Origin: Oribacterium sp. P6A1
GTDB lineage: Bacteria > Bacillota > Clostridia > Lachnospirales > Lachnospiraceae
Direction: 5' to 3'
Assembly: GCF_000702885.1 (NCBI RefSeq)
Contig: NZ_JNKO01000002.1
Coordinates: 62,001-126,000 of the forward strand
Length of the DNA stretch: 64,000 bases
The translations under genes were made by a program, and so were the position numbers. Below the pieces are notes generated by a model. It did not search any database and was not told where the DNA came from. It saw nothing but the letters and a program-made list of their open reading frames with translations. Numbering within the stretch: position 1 is the first letter of the stretch; the number at the start of each line of letters is the position of its first letter. Below are positions 44,296-52,539 of this stretch, in pieces.

Positions 44296-45945
44296 ATGGA
44301 TACATCGAACTATAGTCAGGATATTGTAACGAAGCTTGATAATCTGGAAGAGTATAAGACAGAGACATTTGAAGCCACCATACGAATTTGCAATGAGCTT
44401 TTAAATGTGGCGAGACGCAGAAAGGACAAGTCTCTTTCCAGCTTGTGCAATTACTATATTGCCAGATACTATTTTAATATGAGGAACTGCAGTGAGTGTG
44501 TGAGATATCTGAAAAAGTCTATCAATGAGGCTAATGAATCAAACGCGCAGCTTGAGATGTGCCGTTCGCTGGTGCTGCTGGCAAGCACATTTACCAGACA
44601 GGGTAACAAGACCAACGCCATGCAGACATTATCCACTGTTATCAGGATAGCTGAGGGAAAGATAGCGGATCATGGTGAATTCGGACATATACTTATCCGT
44701 TCCTATGAGGATCTTTCGGATGTCTGCTATACCATAGGAAATTATCAGGAGGGGCTTAAGTATCAGCTGGCAACGGAGAGACTCTTCTACCTTATAAATA
44801 AGGAAAGGTTTTTCCCTATGTACTATATGCGTCACCTCTGTTCACTGGTACGCTGCTATGTGCTTCTGGGAGATACCACCAATGCCGGAGATATCATATC
44901 CCAGATAGACAATTTTGTTCAGGAGAATAAGAATACTTCTCTTGAACCTTATGTTTCCGTATCCCATATTATCTGGAATGAGTATACGGGTGACCACAAG
45001 TGGGATGACGTATACATTGACAAGCTCAATACCTTCTTTTCCACCAGGAATTTTCAGGGACTGTTTATTCCGGAGTTTTTCTTTGTGCTGAATCTGCTGG
45101 CGGATAATGACACCTATGTGGATTATTTCAAGAATCTGGTTGTCAAGATGGAAAATTTCCTGAATTATACTGATATCTATGGTTTTAAACAGGAGCTCAG
45201 CAACATCAAGATCAATTTCTATGAGACAACCCAGAATGATTCGAAGAAGAAAGATGAGCTGGATCGTTTCAGGGAGTATACCAATGCTGCTCTTCAGGCA
45301 CAGAACCGTGCCATGAGCCTTTTGATAGAAGTTGAAACAATGAGCATCTTGGATTATGATGTTAGGGCTGCATTGGAGAGGCGTACAGTGGAGGACGATC
45401 TGACAGGTCTTCCTAATCGCAGATCCTTCAATGACAATGCGGATCAGTTTTTCGAGAGGTGTTCCGCAAAGGGACTTAATTTTGGTATAGCCATGATGTC
45501 TATTGACAATGTTAAGCGTATCAACGATATGTATGGTTATACTATAGGGGACCGCTGCCTTATAGAGCTGTCCAATATACTGAAGAGATATGTTACGGAT
45601 CATCTTTTCGTGGCCCGTTATGTGGGAGCTGAGTTTATACTTCTGTTTGAAGATTTTTCGGATGATGAAGTCATTGACAGACTCAGGAACATCAACGATG
45701 ATGTGCTTAAGTCCATAAGAATCCAGGATCTTCCCGAATTTACTCTTTCCCAGGGAGTATGTATCCATAAGCCGGAAGGGCTGAACAGAATCTGGGACTA
45801 TACCTCATGTGCCGATCTTGCACTTGTGAAGGCCATGCAGATAGGAACGGGACAGGCGATACTGGTACACAATATCAGTGAGCTGAACAATGCTCACAGC
45901 ATCACACTTAATGTTGCGGGGAAGGTATTCGGCGAAGCTCAGTGA
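44296..45945 (+). CDS. TPR-like protein with degenerate GGDEF domain
   Basis: A 549-residue soluble protein. Residues about 15-320 are alpha-helical repeats resembling TPRs (paired helices such as SSLCNYYIARYYFNMRNCSECVRYLKKSI). The C-terminal GGDEF domain (about 370-520) has DDLTGLPNRRSF and DNVKRINDMYGYTIGDRCL, but the active loop reads YVGAEF (about 442-447) instead of GGDEF, so cyclase activity is unlikely. It may bind c-di-GMP or GTP, or signal through the repeat domain. The neighbouring genes give no pathway. Confidence 0.82.
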   Translation: MDTSNYSQDIVTKLDNLEEYKTETFEATIRICNELLNVARRRKDKSLSSLCNYYIARYYFNMRNCSECVRYLKKSINEANESNAQLEMCRSLVLLASTFTRQGNKTNAMQTLSTVIRIAEGKIADHGEFGHILIRSYEDLSDVCYTIGNYQEGLKYQLATERLFYLINKERFFPMYYMRHLCSLVRCYVLLGDTTNAGDIISQIDNFVQENKNTSLEPYVSVSHIIWNEYTGDHKWDDVYIDKLNTFFSTRNFQGLFIPEFFFVLNLLADNDTYVDYFKNLVVKMENFLNYTDIYGFKQELSNIKINFYETTQNDSKKKDELDRFREYTNAALQAQNRAMSLLIEVETMSILDYDVRAALERRTVEDDLTGLPNRRSFNDNADQFFERCSAKGLNFGIAMMSIDNVKRINDMYGYTIGDRCLIELSNILKRYVTDHLFVARYVGAEFILLFEDFSDDEVIDRLRNINDDVLKSIRIQDLPEFTLSQGVCIHKPEGLNRIWDYTSCADLALVKAMQIGTGQAILVHNISELNNAHSITLNVAGKVFGEAQ

Positions 45946-46118
45946 TGTGCGGCTGATGATGATCTGAGCCGGAATTGTGCTCCGGAAGTTCAGGCTTCTG
46001 TACAATTTGCCTGTGCTTTTTATGGCACACAGTTAAATAATGTTTGATTTATGAGGGTCATGAACTGGCCCTCATTTCTTGGCGTAAGGGGATTTCACTG
46101 CGCCATTGGAGATAAGAA

Positions 46119-47624
46119 ATGAATAAAAATGAGCAGTTTACAGTAAAAATAGAGGATTTTTCCGGTGAAGGACTGGGAATAGGTAAGACCGGTGAGGGGT
46201 TTGTCTGGTTCATAAAGGATACTGTCATAGGTGATACGGTGCTGGCGGCAGCCACTAAGGTTAAAAAGAATTACGGCTTTGCGAGACTTGTAAAGGTCCT
46301 GGAGAAAAGCAGAGACCGTCAGGAACCGAAGTGCGGAATTGCAAGACGCTGCGGAGGCTGTCAGCTTCAGCAGATGAGCTATGAGGCCCAGCTTAAGTTC
46401 AAACAGGATAAGGTATATAACAATCTTCGACGTATCGGAGAGGTGGATGAGAAACTGCTTAATGAGGTCTTTGAACCGATAGTGGGTATGAATGAGCCCC
46501 TTCGTTACAGAAATAAAGCCCAGTTTCCGGTTTCCAGAAACAAAGACGGCAGAATCATTGCGGGTTTTTATGCAGGACGTACCCATGATGTTATTGAGTG
46601 TGAGGATTGTCTTCTGGGAGTCACAGATAACAAGGTGATACTCGACCGTATCATCGGATGGATGGAAGACTATGACATTGAGCCTTATGACGAGAAGACA
46701 GGCAAGGGGCTGGTAAGACATGTGTTAATAAGAAGGGGATTTACAACAGGACAGAGAATGGTTTGTCTTGTGATAAACGGAACTGAGCTTCCTCACAGGG
46801 AGGAACTGGTGGGCGTACTTTGCGGAGGAAGAGACACAGATTCAGAACTTAAGTGTTCCGGTTCGGCTGTTGTGGATCAGCCCGGTGAAGTTTCCGGATC
46901 AGGTGAATCCAAGGGTAAGAACACTTTCGGTGCTGATGAATACTCTGGTTCATCTGATGTAAAAGTGGATTCTCTCAGTTTCAGTGTAAATATGGAGAGG
47001 ACCAATGTCATCATGGGAACTAAGATAGTTGATGTTTATGGTTCCGGGTACATCGAGGATTATATCGGAAATATTAAGTTCCGTATTTCTCCACTCAGTT
47101 TCTATCAGGTGAATCCTGTTCAGACTGAGAAGATGTATGGTGCCGCTCTTGAATTTGCAGAACTGAAGGGAACGGAAAATGTATGGGACCTTTACTGCGG
47201 TATCGGTACCATCTCACTTTTTATGTCCCGCAAGGCCAGACATGTATACGGAGTTGAGATTATACCGGAAGCCATCAGGGATGCAAAGCAGAATGCTGAA
47301 ATTAACGGGATTGAGAATGCCGAGTTCTATGTCGGAGCGGCAGAGGAGGTTCTTCCAAAATGGTATGAGAAGCATCCGAATGAGCGCATAGATGTTGTGT
47401 GCGTGGATCCCCCCAGGAAGGGCTGCGATGAGAAAGCATTGGCAACTATAGTACAGATGGCACCCGAAAAGCTTGTATACGTGAGCTGCGATTCCGCAAC
47501 TCTGGCAAGGGATGTGAAGTACCTGAGAGCCAACGGATATGAGCTTAAACATGTGCGCCCGGTGGATAATTTCCCACAGACGGTACATGTGGAGACTGTC
47601 GTGGGACTGCAAAAGGTGAAGTAG
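46119..47624 (+). CDS. rumA: 23S rRNA (uracil-5-)-methyltransferase, RlmD/RumA family
   Basis: A 501-residue methyltransferase. It has the N-terminal TRAM domain (1-60), iron-sulfur cysteines in CGIARRCGGCQLQ and a later CEDC, the SAM motif LYCGIGTISLF, and the catalytic region VCVDPPRKGCDEK...YVSCDSATLARD, which contains the nucleophilic Cys. A Ser/Gly-rich insertion (about 240-290) lengthens it. GGAGA precedes the ATG. Its last codons (GAGACTGTCGTG) begin a repeat found again beside a recombinase remnant at 52840, which marks the gene end as a mobile-element boundary. Confidence 0.93.
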   Translation: MNKNEQFTVKIEDFSGEGLGIGKTGEGFVWFIKDTVIGDTVLAAATKVKKNYGFARLVKVLEKSRDRQEPKCGIARRCGGCQLQQMSYEAQLKFKQDKVYNNLRRIGEVDEKLLNEVFEPIVGMNEPLRYRNKAQFPVSRNKDGRIIAGFYAGRTHDVIECEDCLLGVTDNKVILDRIIGWMEDYDIEPYDEKTGKGLVRHVLIRRGFTTGQRMVCLVINGTELPHREELVGVLCGGRDTDSELKCSGSAVVDQPGEVSGSGESKGKNTFGADEYSGSSDVKVDSLSFSVNMERTNVIMGTKIVDVYGSGYIEDYIGNIKFRISPLSFYQVNPVQTEKMYGAALEFAELKGTENVWDLYCGIGTISLFMSRKARHVYGVEIIPEAIRDAKQNAEINGIENAEFYVGAAEEVLPKWYEKHPNERIDVVCVDPPRKGCDEKALATIVQMAPEKLVYVSCDSATLARDVKYLRANGYELKHVRPVDNFPQTVHVETVVGLQKVK

Positions 47625-48035
47625 TCGAAGTCCTTGAATTTACGCACTTTTTCGAGCATTTCACGTTTGAGAAGACTGATAGGTCGGAGCGTGAAAAGCG
47701 TCTGAAGAAGTATATTCGTGTGATTGTAGCTGTCGAACTCGACACGGTAGGTGCAAAACTAACGCCTACGTCGTGACGGTAGGTGCAAACCCGAATCTGT
47801 ATAGATAAAACAAAATAAAATCGTCGAAAGGCGCTTAGCTTACAGCATTTCCTGTAGGTTAAGCGTCTTTTTTTGTTTATCCAAATTTATAAGAAAGGGG
47901 GACACCAATGGTTTTTGATTATTTCTATGGCAGAGAAACTGAACAATACGCTTTTTATCAGATTCCCAAGGTCTTGATCACAGATGATAAGTTTTCAGGA
48001 ATAACCATGGATTCAAAACTTCTGTATTCGCTCAT
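47592..48035 (+). repeat. Long direct repeat, copy 1 (rumA 3' end)
   Basis: About 445 bp, matching 52840-53285 at a constant offset near 5248-5249 with interspersed substitutions. The shared stretch runs from GAGACTGT, through GAATTTACGCACTTTTTCG, a terminator and a ribosome site, into the first about 42 codons of a RepA_N gene. This points to two related mobile elements or a duplicated element end. Confidence 0.85.
47832..47877 (+). terminator. Terminator within repeat copy 1
   Basis: GCGCTTAGCTTACAG pairs with CTGTAGGTTAAGCG around ATTTC, followed by TCTTTTTTT. The same structure is present in copy 2 at 53077. Confidence 0.8.
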
Positions 48036-48267
48036 GTTGGACCGATCATCTTTGTCAGCTAAGAATGGCTGGCTTGATGAGGAAGGCAGAGTTTATATCT
48101 TTTACACGCTGGAGCAGATTATGGCTGATATGCACTGTGCCAATCAGAAAGCTACAAAGCTCTTAAAAGAACTAGAGACGAAAGCTGGTTTGATTGAACG
48201 TCAAAAACAGGGACAGGGTAAGCCAACAAGAATTTATGTGAAGGATTTTGCAACAGGATTACGCTGA
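47908..48267 (+). pseudogene. RepA_N-type replication initiator, truncated to N-terminal domain
   Basis: 119 residues with the RepA_N signature: FYQIPKVLITD, SKLLYSLMLDRSSLSAKNGWLDEEGRVYIFYTLEQIMADM, ATKLLKELETKAGLIERQKQGQGKPTRIYVK. Full initiators of this type in plasmids and integrative elements are over twice this length, so the DNA-binding N-domain remains and the C-domain is gone. A short open frame continues one base out of phase after the stop (to about 48375, DSLPDPDVYLQKRYIYE), which suggests a frameshift. AAAGGGGG precedes the ATG. Confidence 0.8.
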
Positions 48268-48461
48268 TGAAATTGATTTCGATTCATTACCGGATCCTGA
48301 TGTCTATCTTCAAAAAAGATATATATATGAATCTTATAAGGCGTATATGAAGTTCCGTAATAAGAAAACGAAGTAGAACATTGAAGGATATCATGAGGTG
48401 TAGTAAAATAAATTCACTAATATGAATGTTATATAAGTGAATGGCAAGCGAGGTATCACTC

Positions 48462-48824
48462 ATGATTATCAGTGAAAGAATCATAAAGGTTTTGAAAGAA
48501 CGCAATATGACACAGGCGGAGTTCGCAAAGCAGGTGGGAATTTCTACCAGCACCATAAGCGAATGGAAAAAGAGAAAGACTAATCCTACTGTAGAAAAGA
48601 TAATGGACATCTGTAATGTTTTGCAAATTACCCCGGAGCAACTTCTTACCGGTAAAGGAATTGAGGATGAAGAGGAAATTGCTGCAGCAAGTCCTGAAAG
48701 CAAATTTACGCCGGGAGATATTCAGATGATTGAAGATTATCATAATCTCAAGGAAGAACAGCAGAAGCGTCTTATGGCTTATATGGAAGCACTGAAGAAG
48801 ATAGAGAGCCTTGAGGATATGTAG
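48462..48824 (+). CDS. XRE-family transcriptional regulator 1
   Basis: A 120-residue repressor-like protein. The HTH (about 6-58) reads RIIKVLKERNMTQAEFAKQVGISTSTISEWKK, followed by a conserved LLTGKGI and a helical C-terminal region (about 85-120) likely for dimerisation. It is collinear without gaps with the second XRE protein at 51107, identical at roughly two thirds of positions by eye. AGGT lies 7 nt before the ATG at 48462. Palindromes at 48859 and 48914, between this gene and the ORF6N gene, are candidate operators. Confidence 0.88.
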   Translation: MIISERIIKVLKERNMTQAEFAKQVGISTSTISEWKKRKTNPTVEKIMDICNVLQITPEQLLTGKGIEDEEEIAAASPESKFTPGDIQMIEDYHNLKEEQQKRLMAYMEALKKIESLEDM

Positions 48825-48858
48825 TTAAAATTATTCGATTAAAAATTTGGACCAGTGG

Positions 48859-48885
48859 TTTGCGGTCGATTTTTTCGACCACAAA
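48859..48885. promoter_or_regulatory. Inverted repeat upstream of the ORF6N gene
   Basis: TTTGCGGTCGA (48859-48869) and TCGACCACAAA (48875-48885) are complementary but for one position, separated by five T. It may be an operator or the terminator of the XRE gene. Confidence 0.5.
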
Positions 48886-48913
48886 AAACATCTTTGTTTG
48901 AATATAGAATACA

Positions 48914-48936
48914 TGAAGTCACAATTTGTGACTTCA
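48914..48936. promoter_or_regulatory. Perfect 11-bp-arm palindrome upstream of the ORF6N gene
   Basis: TGAAGTCACAA, one T, then TTGTGACTTCA. The sequence closely resembles a palindrome inside the ORF6N coding region at 49172 and another at 52391. It lies 31 nt before the ATG, an operator-like position. Confidence 0.7.
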
Positions 48937-48967
48937 AAAAAAGAAAATGCAAAGGAATATAGTGTTT

Positions 48968-49582
48968 ATGAAAAATACAACAGACTTACTCACAGTTGAG
49001 TCTATTAGAAACTGTGTATATATGATACGCGGACAACAGGTGATGCTCGACAGTGATTTGGCTGATATTTATGGATATGAGGTAAAAAGATTAAATGAGC
49101 AGGTTAAGAGAAATATAAACAGATTTCCAGAAGATTTTATGTTTCAATTGACAAGAGAGGAAGTTGATTTGGTGAAGTCGCAAAATGCGACTTCACGTAA
49201 TGGTTCATTTTTTGAAGGGCAGGATGGTGGTAGAAGAAAAATGCCTTATGCTTTTACAGAGCAAGGAATCTATATGTTAGCGACAGTTCTTAGAGGTGAG
49301 TTAGCTGAGCAACAAAGCATTTTTATTATGCGAGCTTTTAAGGAAATGCGTCATTATATCCGTCAGAATCAGCAGTTTGTAACTCAGTCCGAAATGAGCA
49401 TGGTTACTGCTAAGGTTTCAGAGTTATCTGTGCAAATGGCAGGAGCAATTGATCATCAGAAGAAAACGGATACTGTAATGGATTTTTCGGAGATCCTACA
49501 GAATGAGCATAAAGGTTTTGAACATGAAAAACTGTATGTATTTGGCAAGGATGTAACCCTTTTGGAGAGGATTGGGACATAA
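48968..49582 (+). CDS. ORF6N-domain protein (phage antirepressor-like)
   Basis: A 204-residue protein. The ORF6N domain (about 10-110) shows VESIRNCVYMIRGQQVMLDSDLADIYGYEVKRLNEQVKRN, RFPEDFMFQLT and RRKMPYAFTEQGIYMLATVLR. Such proteins are common in phages and mobile elements and are thought to act in DNA-dependent regulation. Codons for KSQNATS form a palindrome (49172-49196). The end (from about residue 170) does not look like ORF6N and reads, in the same frame across the stop, into a toxin-like fragment, so the 3' end is probably a fusion. ATG at 48968 is preferred, with AAGGA upstream. Confidence 0.85.
   Translation: MKNTTDLLTVESIRNCVYMIRGQQVMLDSDLADIYGYEVKRLNEQVKRNINRFPEDFMFQLTREEVDLVKSQNATSRNGSFFEGQDGGRRKMPYAFTEQGIYMLATVLRGELAEQQSIFIMRAFKEMRHYIRQNQQFVTQSEMSMVTAKVSELSVQMAGAIDHQKKTDTVMDFSEILQNEHKGFEHEKLYVFGKDVTLLERIGT
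49172..49196. repeat. Palindrome inside the ORF6N coding region
   Basis: GTGAAGTCGCA (49172-49182), AAA, then TGCGACTTCAC (49186-49196): perfect 11-bp arms. It matches the upstream palindrome at 48914 except at the R/Y positions and the centre. Confidence 0.85.
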
Positions 49583-49690
49583 GAAAAAACAGTATCTCTG
49601 TATATCAAGTTCAACAAGCTGGAGAACTGTTTCGTGATCGTCATTTCGTTCCATGAACAGAAATATCCGCTTACATACTATTTCAGATAA
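49583..49690 (+). pseudogene. C-terminal remnant of a toxin-like gene (MqsR-like?)
   Basis: Directly after the ORF6N stop, and in the same frame, about 35 codons are open, ending in LYIKFNKLENCFVIVISFHEQ...YPLTYYFR and stopping at 49690. The pattern (strand, strand, ISFHE near the C-terminus) resembles small RNase-type toxins found upstream of MqsA/SocA-type antitoxins. There is no start codon of its own. The assignment is tentative, but the next gene, an antitoxin, supports it. Confidence 0.45.
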
Positions 49691-49717
49691 TCAGGAGGCA
49701 AATCGGAGGTGACCATT

Positions 49718-50728
49718 ATGACAGAGAAGGGAAGAAGAGATTTCTGCATAGAGTGCAGGAAAGAGACAGAGTACCTTTTGCAGAAGAAGGACATCGTGAA
49801 GAATATAAGGGATAAGGAATATTCCTTTGTAATTACTGTGGCTGTCTGCGCAGAATGCGGGGAGGAAATGAGCATTCCGGGTCTTATTGATAAGAATGTT
49901 CAGGAAATCGATGAGCAGTACAGGACGGCAGAGGGGCTTGTATCGATTGATGATATCGAAAGGCTGATGAAGATCTATAAGATTGGAAAGGCTCCGTTGT
50001 CTCTGGCGCTTGGGTTCGGAGAGGTGACGATTCCGAGATACCTGGAAGGACAGGTGCCTTCCAAAGAGTATTCGGATATCATGAAAACAGCGCTTTCATC
50101 TCCGGCATACATGAAGCAGAAGCTCATGGAGAACAGGGAGAAGCTGACGGATGCGGCATACAGGAAAGCTTTTACCGCGGCAGAAAGCATAGAAAGTCTG
50201 TTTTCCGTATCAGATAAGATGCTCCGGGTGATCGCATATATCTTTGAAAAGCTGGAGGAGGTAACGCCCCTCATGCTTCAGAAGCTGCTTTACTTTATCC
50301 AGGGAGTGTATTCCGCATTATATGGAAGACCAATCTTTGAAGAGGATTGCAGGGCTTGGGTACACGGTCCGGTCTATCCGGAGGTATATGAGCTGTTCCG
50401 GGATTTCAAATATAATCCGATAGATGATGCGCGGTTCGCGCTTCTGGAAGGGACAGAGGATGCCCTGACGGATGATGAGAAACGTGTAATTGACCTTGTT
50501 GTGAATACGTTTGGGATGTATGGCGGAAAGGTACTGGAGAGGATCACACATAATGAGGATCCGTGGATGGAAGCGAGAAAAGGATATGGAGACAGCATTC
50601 CTTCCAGTGAGCTTCTGCCGAAAGAACGGATCATGAAGTATTATATCCTTATAAACCAGAAATACGGCATAGACACGGAGGACGGTCTTCGGACATATAT
50701 CCATGACATGCTTGATAAAGCATCATGA
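49718..50728 (+). CDS. SocA/Panacea-domain antitoxin with MqsA-like N-terminus
   Basis: A 336-residue protein. The N-terminus has two CxxC pairs (CIECRKE and CAECGEE), a likely zinc site. An HTH (about 85-125: IYKIGKAPLSLALGFGEVTIPRYL) follows, and a C-terminal DUF4065/SocA (Panacea) domain (about 170-330: LQKLLYFIQGVYSALYGRPIF, WVHGPVYPEVYELF). Such proteins are antitoxins for varied toxins. GGAGGTGA lies 5 nt before the ATG. Its toxin gene seems reduced to a fragment upstream, so this may be an orphan antitoxin. Confidence 0.85.
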   Translation: MTEKGRRDFCIECRKETEYLLQKKDIVKNIRDKEYSFVITVAVCAECGEEMSIPGLIDKNVQEIDEQYRTAEGLVSIDDIERLMKIYKIGKAPLSLALGFGEVTIPRYLEGQVPSKEYSDIMKTALSSPAYMKQKLMENREKLTDAAYRKAFTAAESIESLFSVSDKMLRVIAYIFEKLEEVTPLMLQKLLYFIQGVYSALYGRPIFEEDCRAWVHGPVYPEVYELFRDFKYNPIDDARFALLEGTEDALTDDEKRVIDLVVNTFGMYGGKVLERITHNEDPWMEARKGYGDSIPSSELLPKERIMKYYILINQKYGIDTEDGLRTYIHDMLDKAS

Positions 50729-51106
50729 TTCATAATAATTGAATCCGGTTTATAAAATCAGAGCATAAGGCTCAGAAGAGTTAAATCTTCTGGGTCTTAT
50801 TTTATGCAACTTTATGAATATAGAGTAACGTTGGAGAATGGTCAATAAGCACAGAAAAAAACGTGCGGTATAAAACAGCACGTTAAGATAGACAATATTT
50901 AGGAGGAGCCGTAATTAATCTGCGGCAAACCTGCGGTAGGTGGGAAGATTAATTCGACGCATTACATAAAGGCCTATTCAAAGCTATCCGGAATAAGGGC
51001 AGGCTTGAAGAAGACTGCATGATTTTGTAGTTGATGTCATATGAGCTTGATGTTAGAATTAATTCATGTAAATGAAATTCAATATACTGAAATTCGGAAG
51101 GGCGTT
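50729..51106 (+). other. Intergenic region after the SocA gene
   Basis: A hairpin with arms AATAAGGCTCAGAAGA / TCTTCTGGGTCTTATT-like (50763-50805) looks like the terminator of the SocA gene. A further inverted repeat AACGTGC/GCACGTT spans 50860-50884. A stretch near 50955-51030 stays open in one frame (LFKAIRNKGRLEEDCMIL) but has no start codon and may be gene debris. The rest holds nothing I recognise. Confidence 0.55.
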
Positions 51107-51469
51107 ATGACAATTACCAAAAGAATCATAAAACTTATAAAGCAGAGAAAAATGACACAGGTGGAATTTGCCAGGCAAATAGGCATTGCCAATTCTACTA
51201 TCAGTGAGTGGAAAAAGAAGGGTTCCTGTCCTTCTGCGGATAAGGTAATGGATATTTGTAATGTTTTAAAGGTTACTCCGGAACAGCTTCTGACAGGTAA
51301 AGGAATTGATGATGAGGAGGATATTGCTACATCAAATCCGGAAAGCCGTTTTACACCATATGATATTCAAATAATCGATAATTATCATAATTTAAGGGAG
51401 GAACAGCAAAAGAGGCTTGTGGCTTATATGGAAACGCTGAAGAAGTTGGATGATTTAGAAAACCTATGA
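51107..51469 (+). CDS. XRE-family transcriptional regulator 2
   Basis: A 120-residue paralogue of the XRE protein at 48462. The HTH is RIIKLIKQRKMTQVEFARQIGIANSTISEWKKK, with the same PEQLLTGKGI and C-terminal EEQQKRLVAYMETLKK. The start at 51107 follows GGAAGGG; the open frame extends 66 nt further upstream without a ribosome site. It lies 31 nt before the DinD gene and is probably co-transcribed with it. Confidence 0.88.
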   Translation: MTITKRIIKLIKQRKMTQVEFARQIGIANSTISEWKKKGSCPSADKVMDICNVLKVTPEQLLTGKGIDDEEDIATSNPESRFTPYDIQIIDNYHNLREEQQKRLVAYMETLKKLDDLENL

Positions 51470-51500
51470 TAAAGGTAGCAAATAGCGGGCTGGGAAGAAT

Positions 51501-52343
51501 ATGGAGAAGAAAGTTATAACATTATATAAGAAAAAATTTGATGATATTAGGCATGAAGAGAATGGCGTGGAGTTTTGGTATGCCCGAGAGTTGATGGAAC
51601 TGCTTGAATATGCTCAATGGCGAAATTTTGAGAAGATTATAGAAAAGGCAAAAGTTTCCTGTGATAACAATGGGATATGTGTATCAGACCATTTTGCTGA
51701 CGTCAGCAAAATGGTCGAAATAGGCAGTAAGGCGAGGAGACCAGTGGATGATTATATGCTTACCCGCTATGCTTGCTATCTTATTGCTGAGAACGGTGAC
51801 CCACGCAAAGAGCAGATTGCTTTTGCACAGGGGTATTTTGCTGTACAAACGCGAAAACAGGAACTTATAGAGGAAAGAATATCTTACATAGAGAGAACCG
51901 ATGCTCGCATTAAACTTAGAGAATCTGAGAAGCGCTTATCACAAAATATTTATGAGCGTGGTGTTGATGAAGAAGGATTTGCAAGGATTCGCTCTAAAGG
52001 TGATCAGGCTCTGTTTGGAGGATTTACTACAAAGGAGATGAAAGAACGCCTTGGTGTTAAGGACTCCAGACCACTCGCTGATTTCTTGCCAACGCTTACG
52101 ATCGCAGCCAAGAATCTTGCTACAGAGATGACAAATTATAATGTAGAGGAAAAAGATTTGCAGGGGGAGACGGATATAACAGTGGAACATGTTGATAATA
52201 ACAGTTCGGTAAGAGAAATGTTGGGACAGAGAGGGATAAAGCCGGAAAACCTTCCACCTTCAGAAGATATAAGAAAACTGGAACGTAGAGTTAAAAGGGA
52301 GGATAAACAACTTGCTGAGAAAGCGGGAAAGCTTCATGAATAA
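51501..52343 (+). CDS. dinD: DNA-damage-inducible protein D (DinD) homologue
   Basis: A 280-residue protein, close to the 274 of E. coli DinD. It has the BRO-N/KilA-like start (FDDIRHEENGVEFWYARELMELLEYAQWRNFEKII), DHFADVSKMVEIGSKARRPVDDYMLTRYACYLIAENGDPRK, a helical middle, and a charged C-terminus. E. coli DinD inhibits RecA filaments after DNA damage. Here it follows an XRE repressor, so it may be derepressed on damage. The codons for DHFADVSKMV form a perfect 30-bp palindrome at 51687. Confidence 0.9.
   Translation: MEKKVITLYKKKFDDIRHEENGVEFWYARELMELLEYAQWRNFEKIIEKAKVSCDNNGICVSDHFADVSKMVEIGSKARRPVDDYMLTRYACYLIAENGDPRKEQIAFAQGYFAVQTRKQELIEERISYIERTDARIKLRESEKRLSQNIYERGVDEEGFARIRSKGDQALFGGFTTKEMKERLGVKDSRPLADFLPTLTIAAKNLATEMTNYNVEEKDLQGETDITVEHVDNNSSVREMLGQRGIKPENLPPSEDIRKLERRVKREDKQLAEKAGKLHE
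51687..51716. repeat. Perfect 30-bp palindrome inside the DinD coding region
   Basis: The left arm GACCATTTTGCTGAC (51687-51701) is followed with no spacer by its exact complement GTCAGCAAAATGGTC (51702-51716). It encodes the family-conserved peptide DHFADVSKMV. Confidence 0.9.
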
Positions 52344-52390
52344 ACTTCGTCCTGACTATCTCAAATAGATGATATTTTGAAAATAATATT

Positions 52391-52415
52391 TCAAGGTCAC
52401 AATTTGTGACCTTGA
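52391..52415. repeat. Palindrome downstream of DinD
   Basis: TCAAGGTCACAA, one T, then TTGTGACCTTGA: perfect 12-bp arms. The core TCACAATTTGTGA is the same as in the palindrome at 48914. It lies 47 nt after the DinD stop and is not followed by a T run, so a terminator role is unlikely. Confidence 0.8.
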
Positions 52416-52539
52416 ATAAGAATTTTTAGAAATAAAAAGAAACGGGCAAGTTCTGTCAGGCATAAGCCCTACCCGATGAAAACCCATTTCTTCACCCGTG
52501 ATAATAAAGGGATTTTTCTGATCAGTCAAGAAAAATTGA

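Noticed and set aside
44842-45768. 308-codon minus-strand open frame
   Set aside because: Lies fully inside the plus-strand TPR/GGDEF gene; its sequence has no family features and codon pattern fits an antisense shadow.
47625-47775. Conserved frame in both long-repeat copies (FTHFFEHFTF...KKYIRV)
   Set aside because: It lacks a start codon and matches no family I know; conservation is explained by duplication of the whole segment.
50860-50884. AACGTGC/GCACGTT inverted repeat
   Set aside because: Only 7 bp with an 11-nt loop and no T tract; could be chance.
48859-52415. Repeated palindromes considered as a CRISPR array
   Set aside because: They are widely and irregularly spaced, lie partly inside coding regions, and no unit of repeat-spacer periodicity exists.
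52391-52415. Palindrome after DinD considered as its terminator
   Set aside because: No T run follows on either strand, and the core is shared with the upstream palindrome at 48914.
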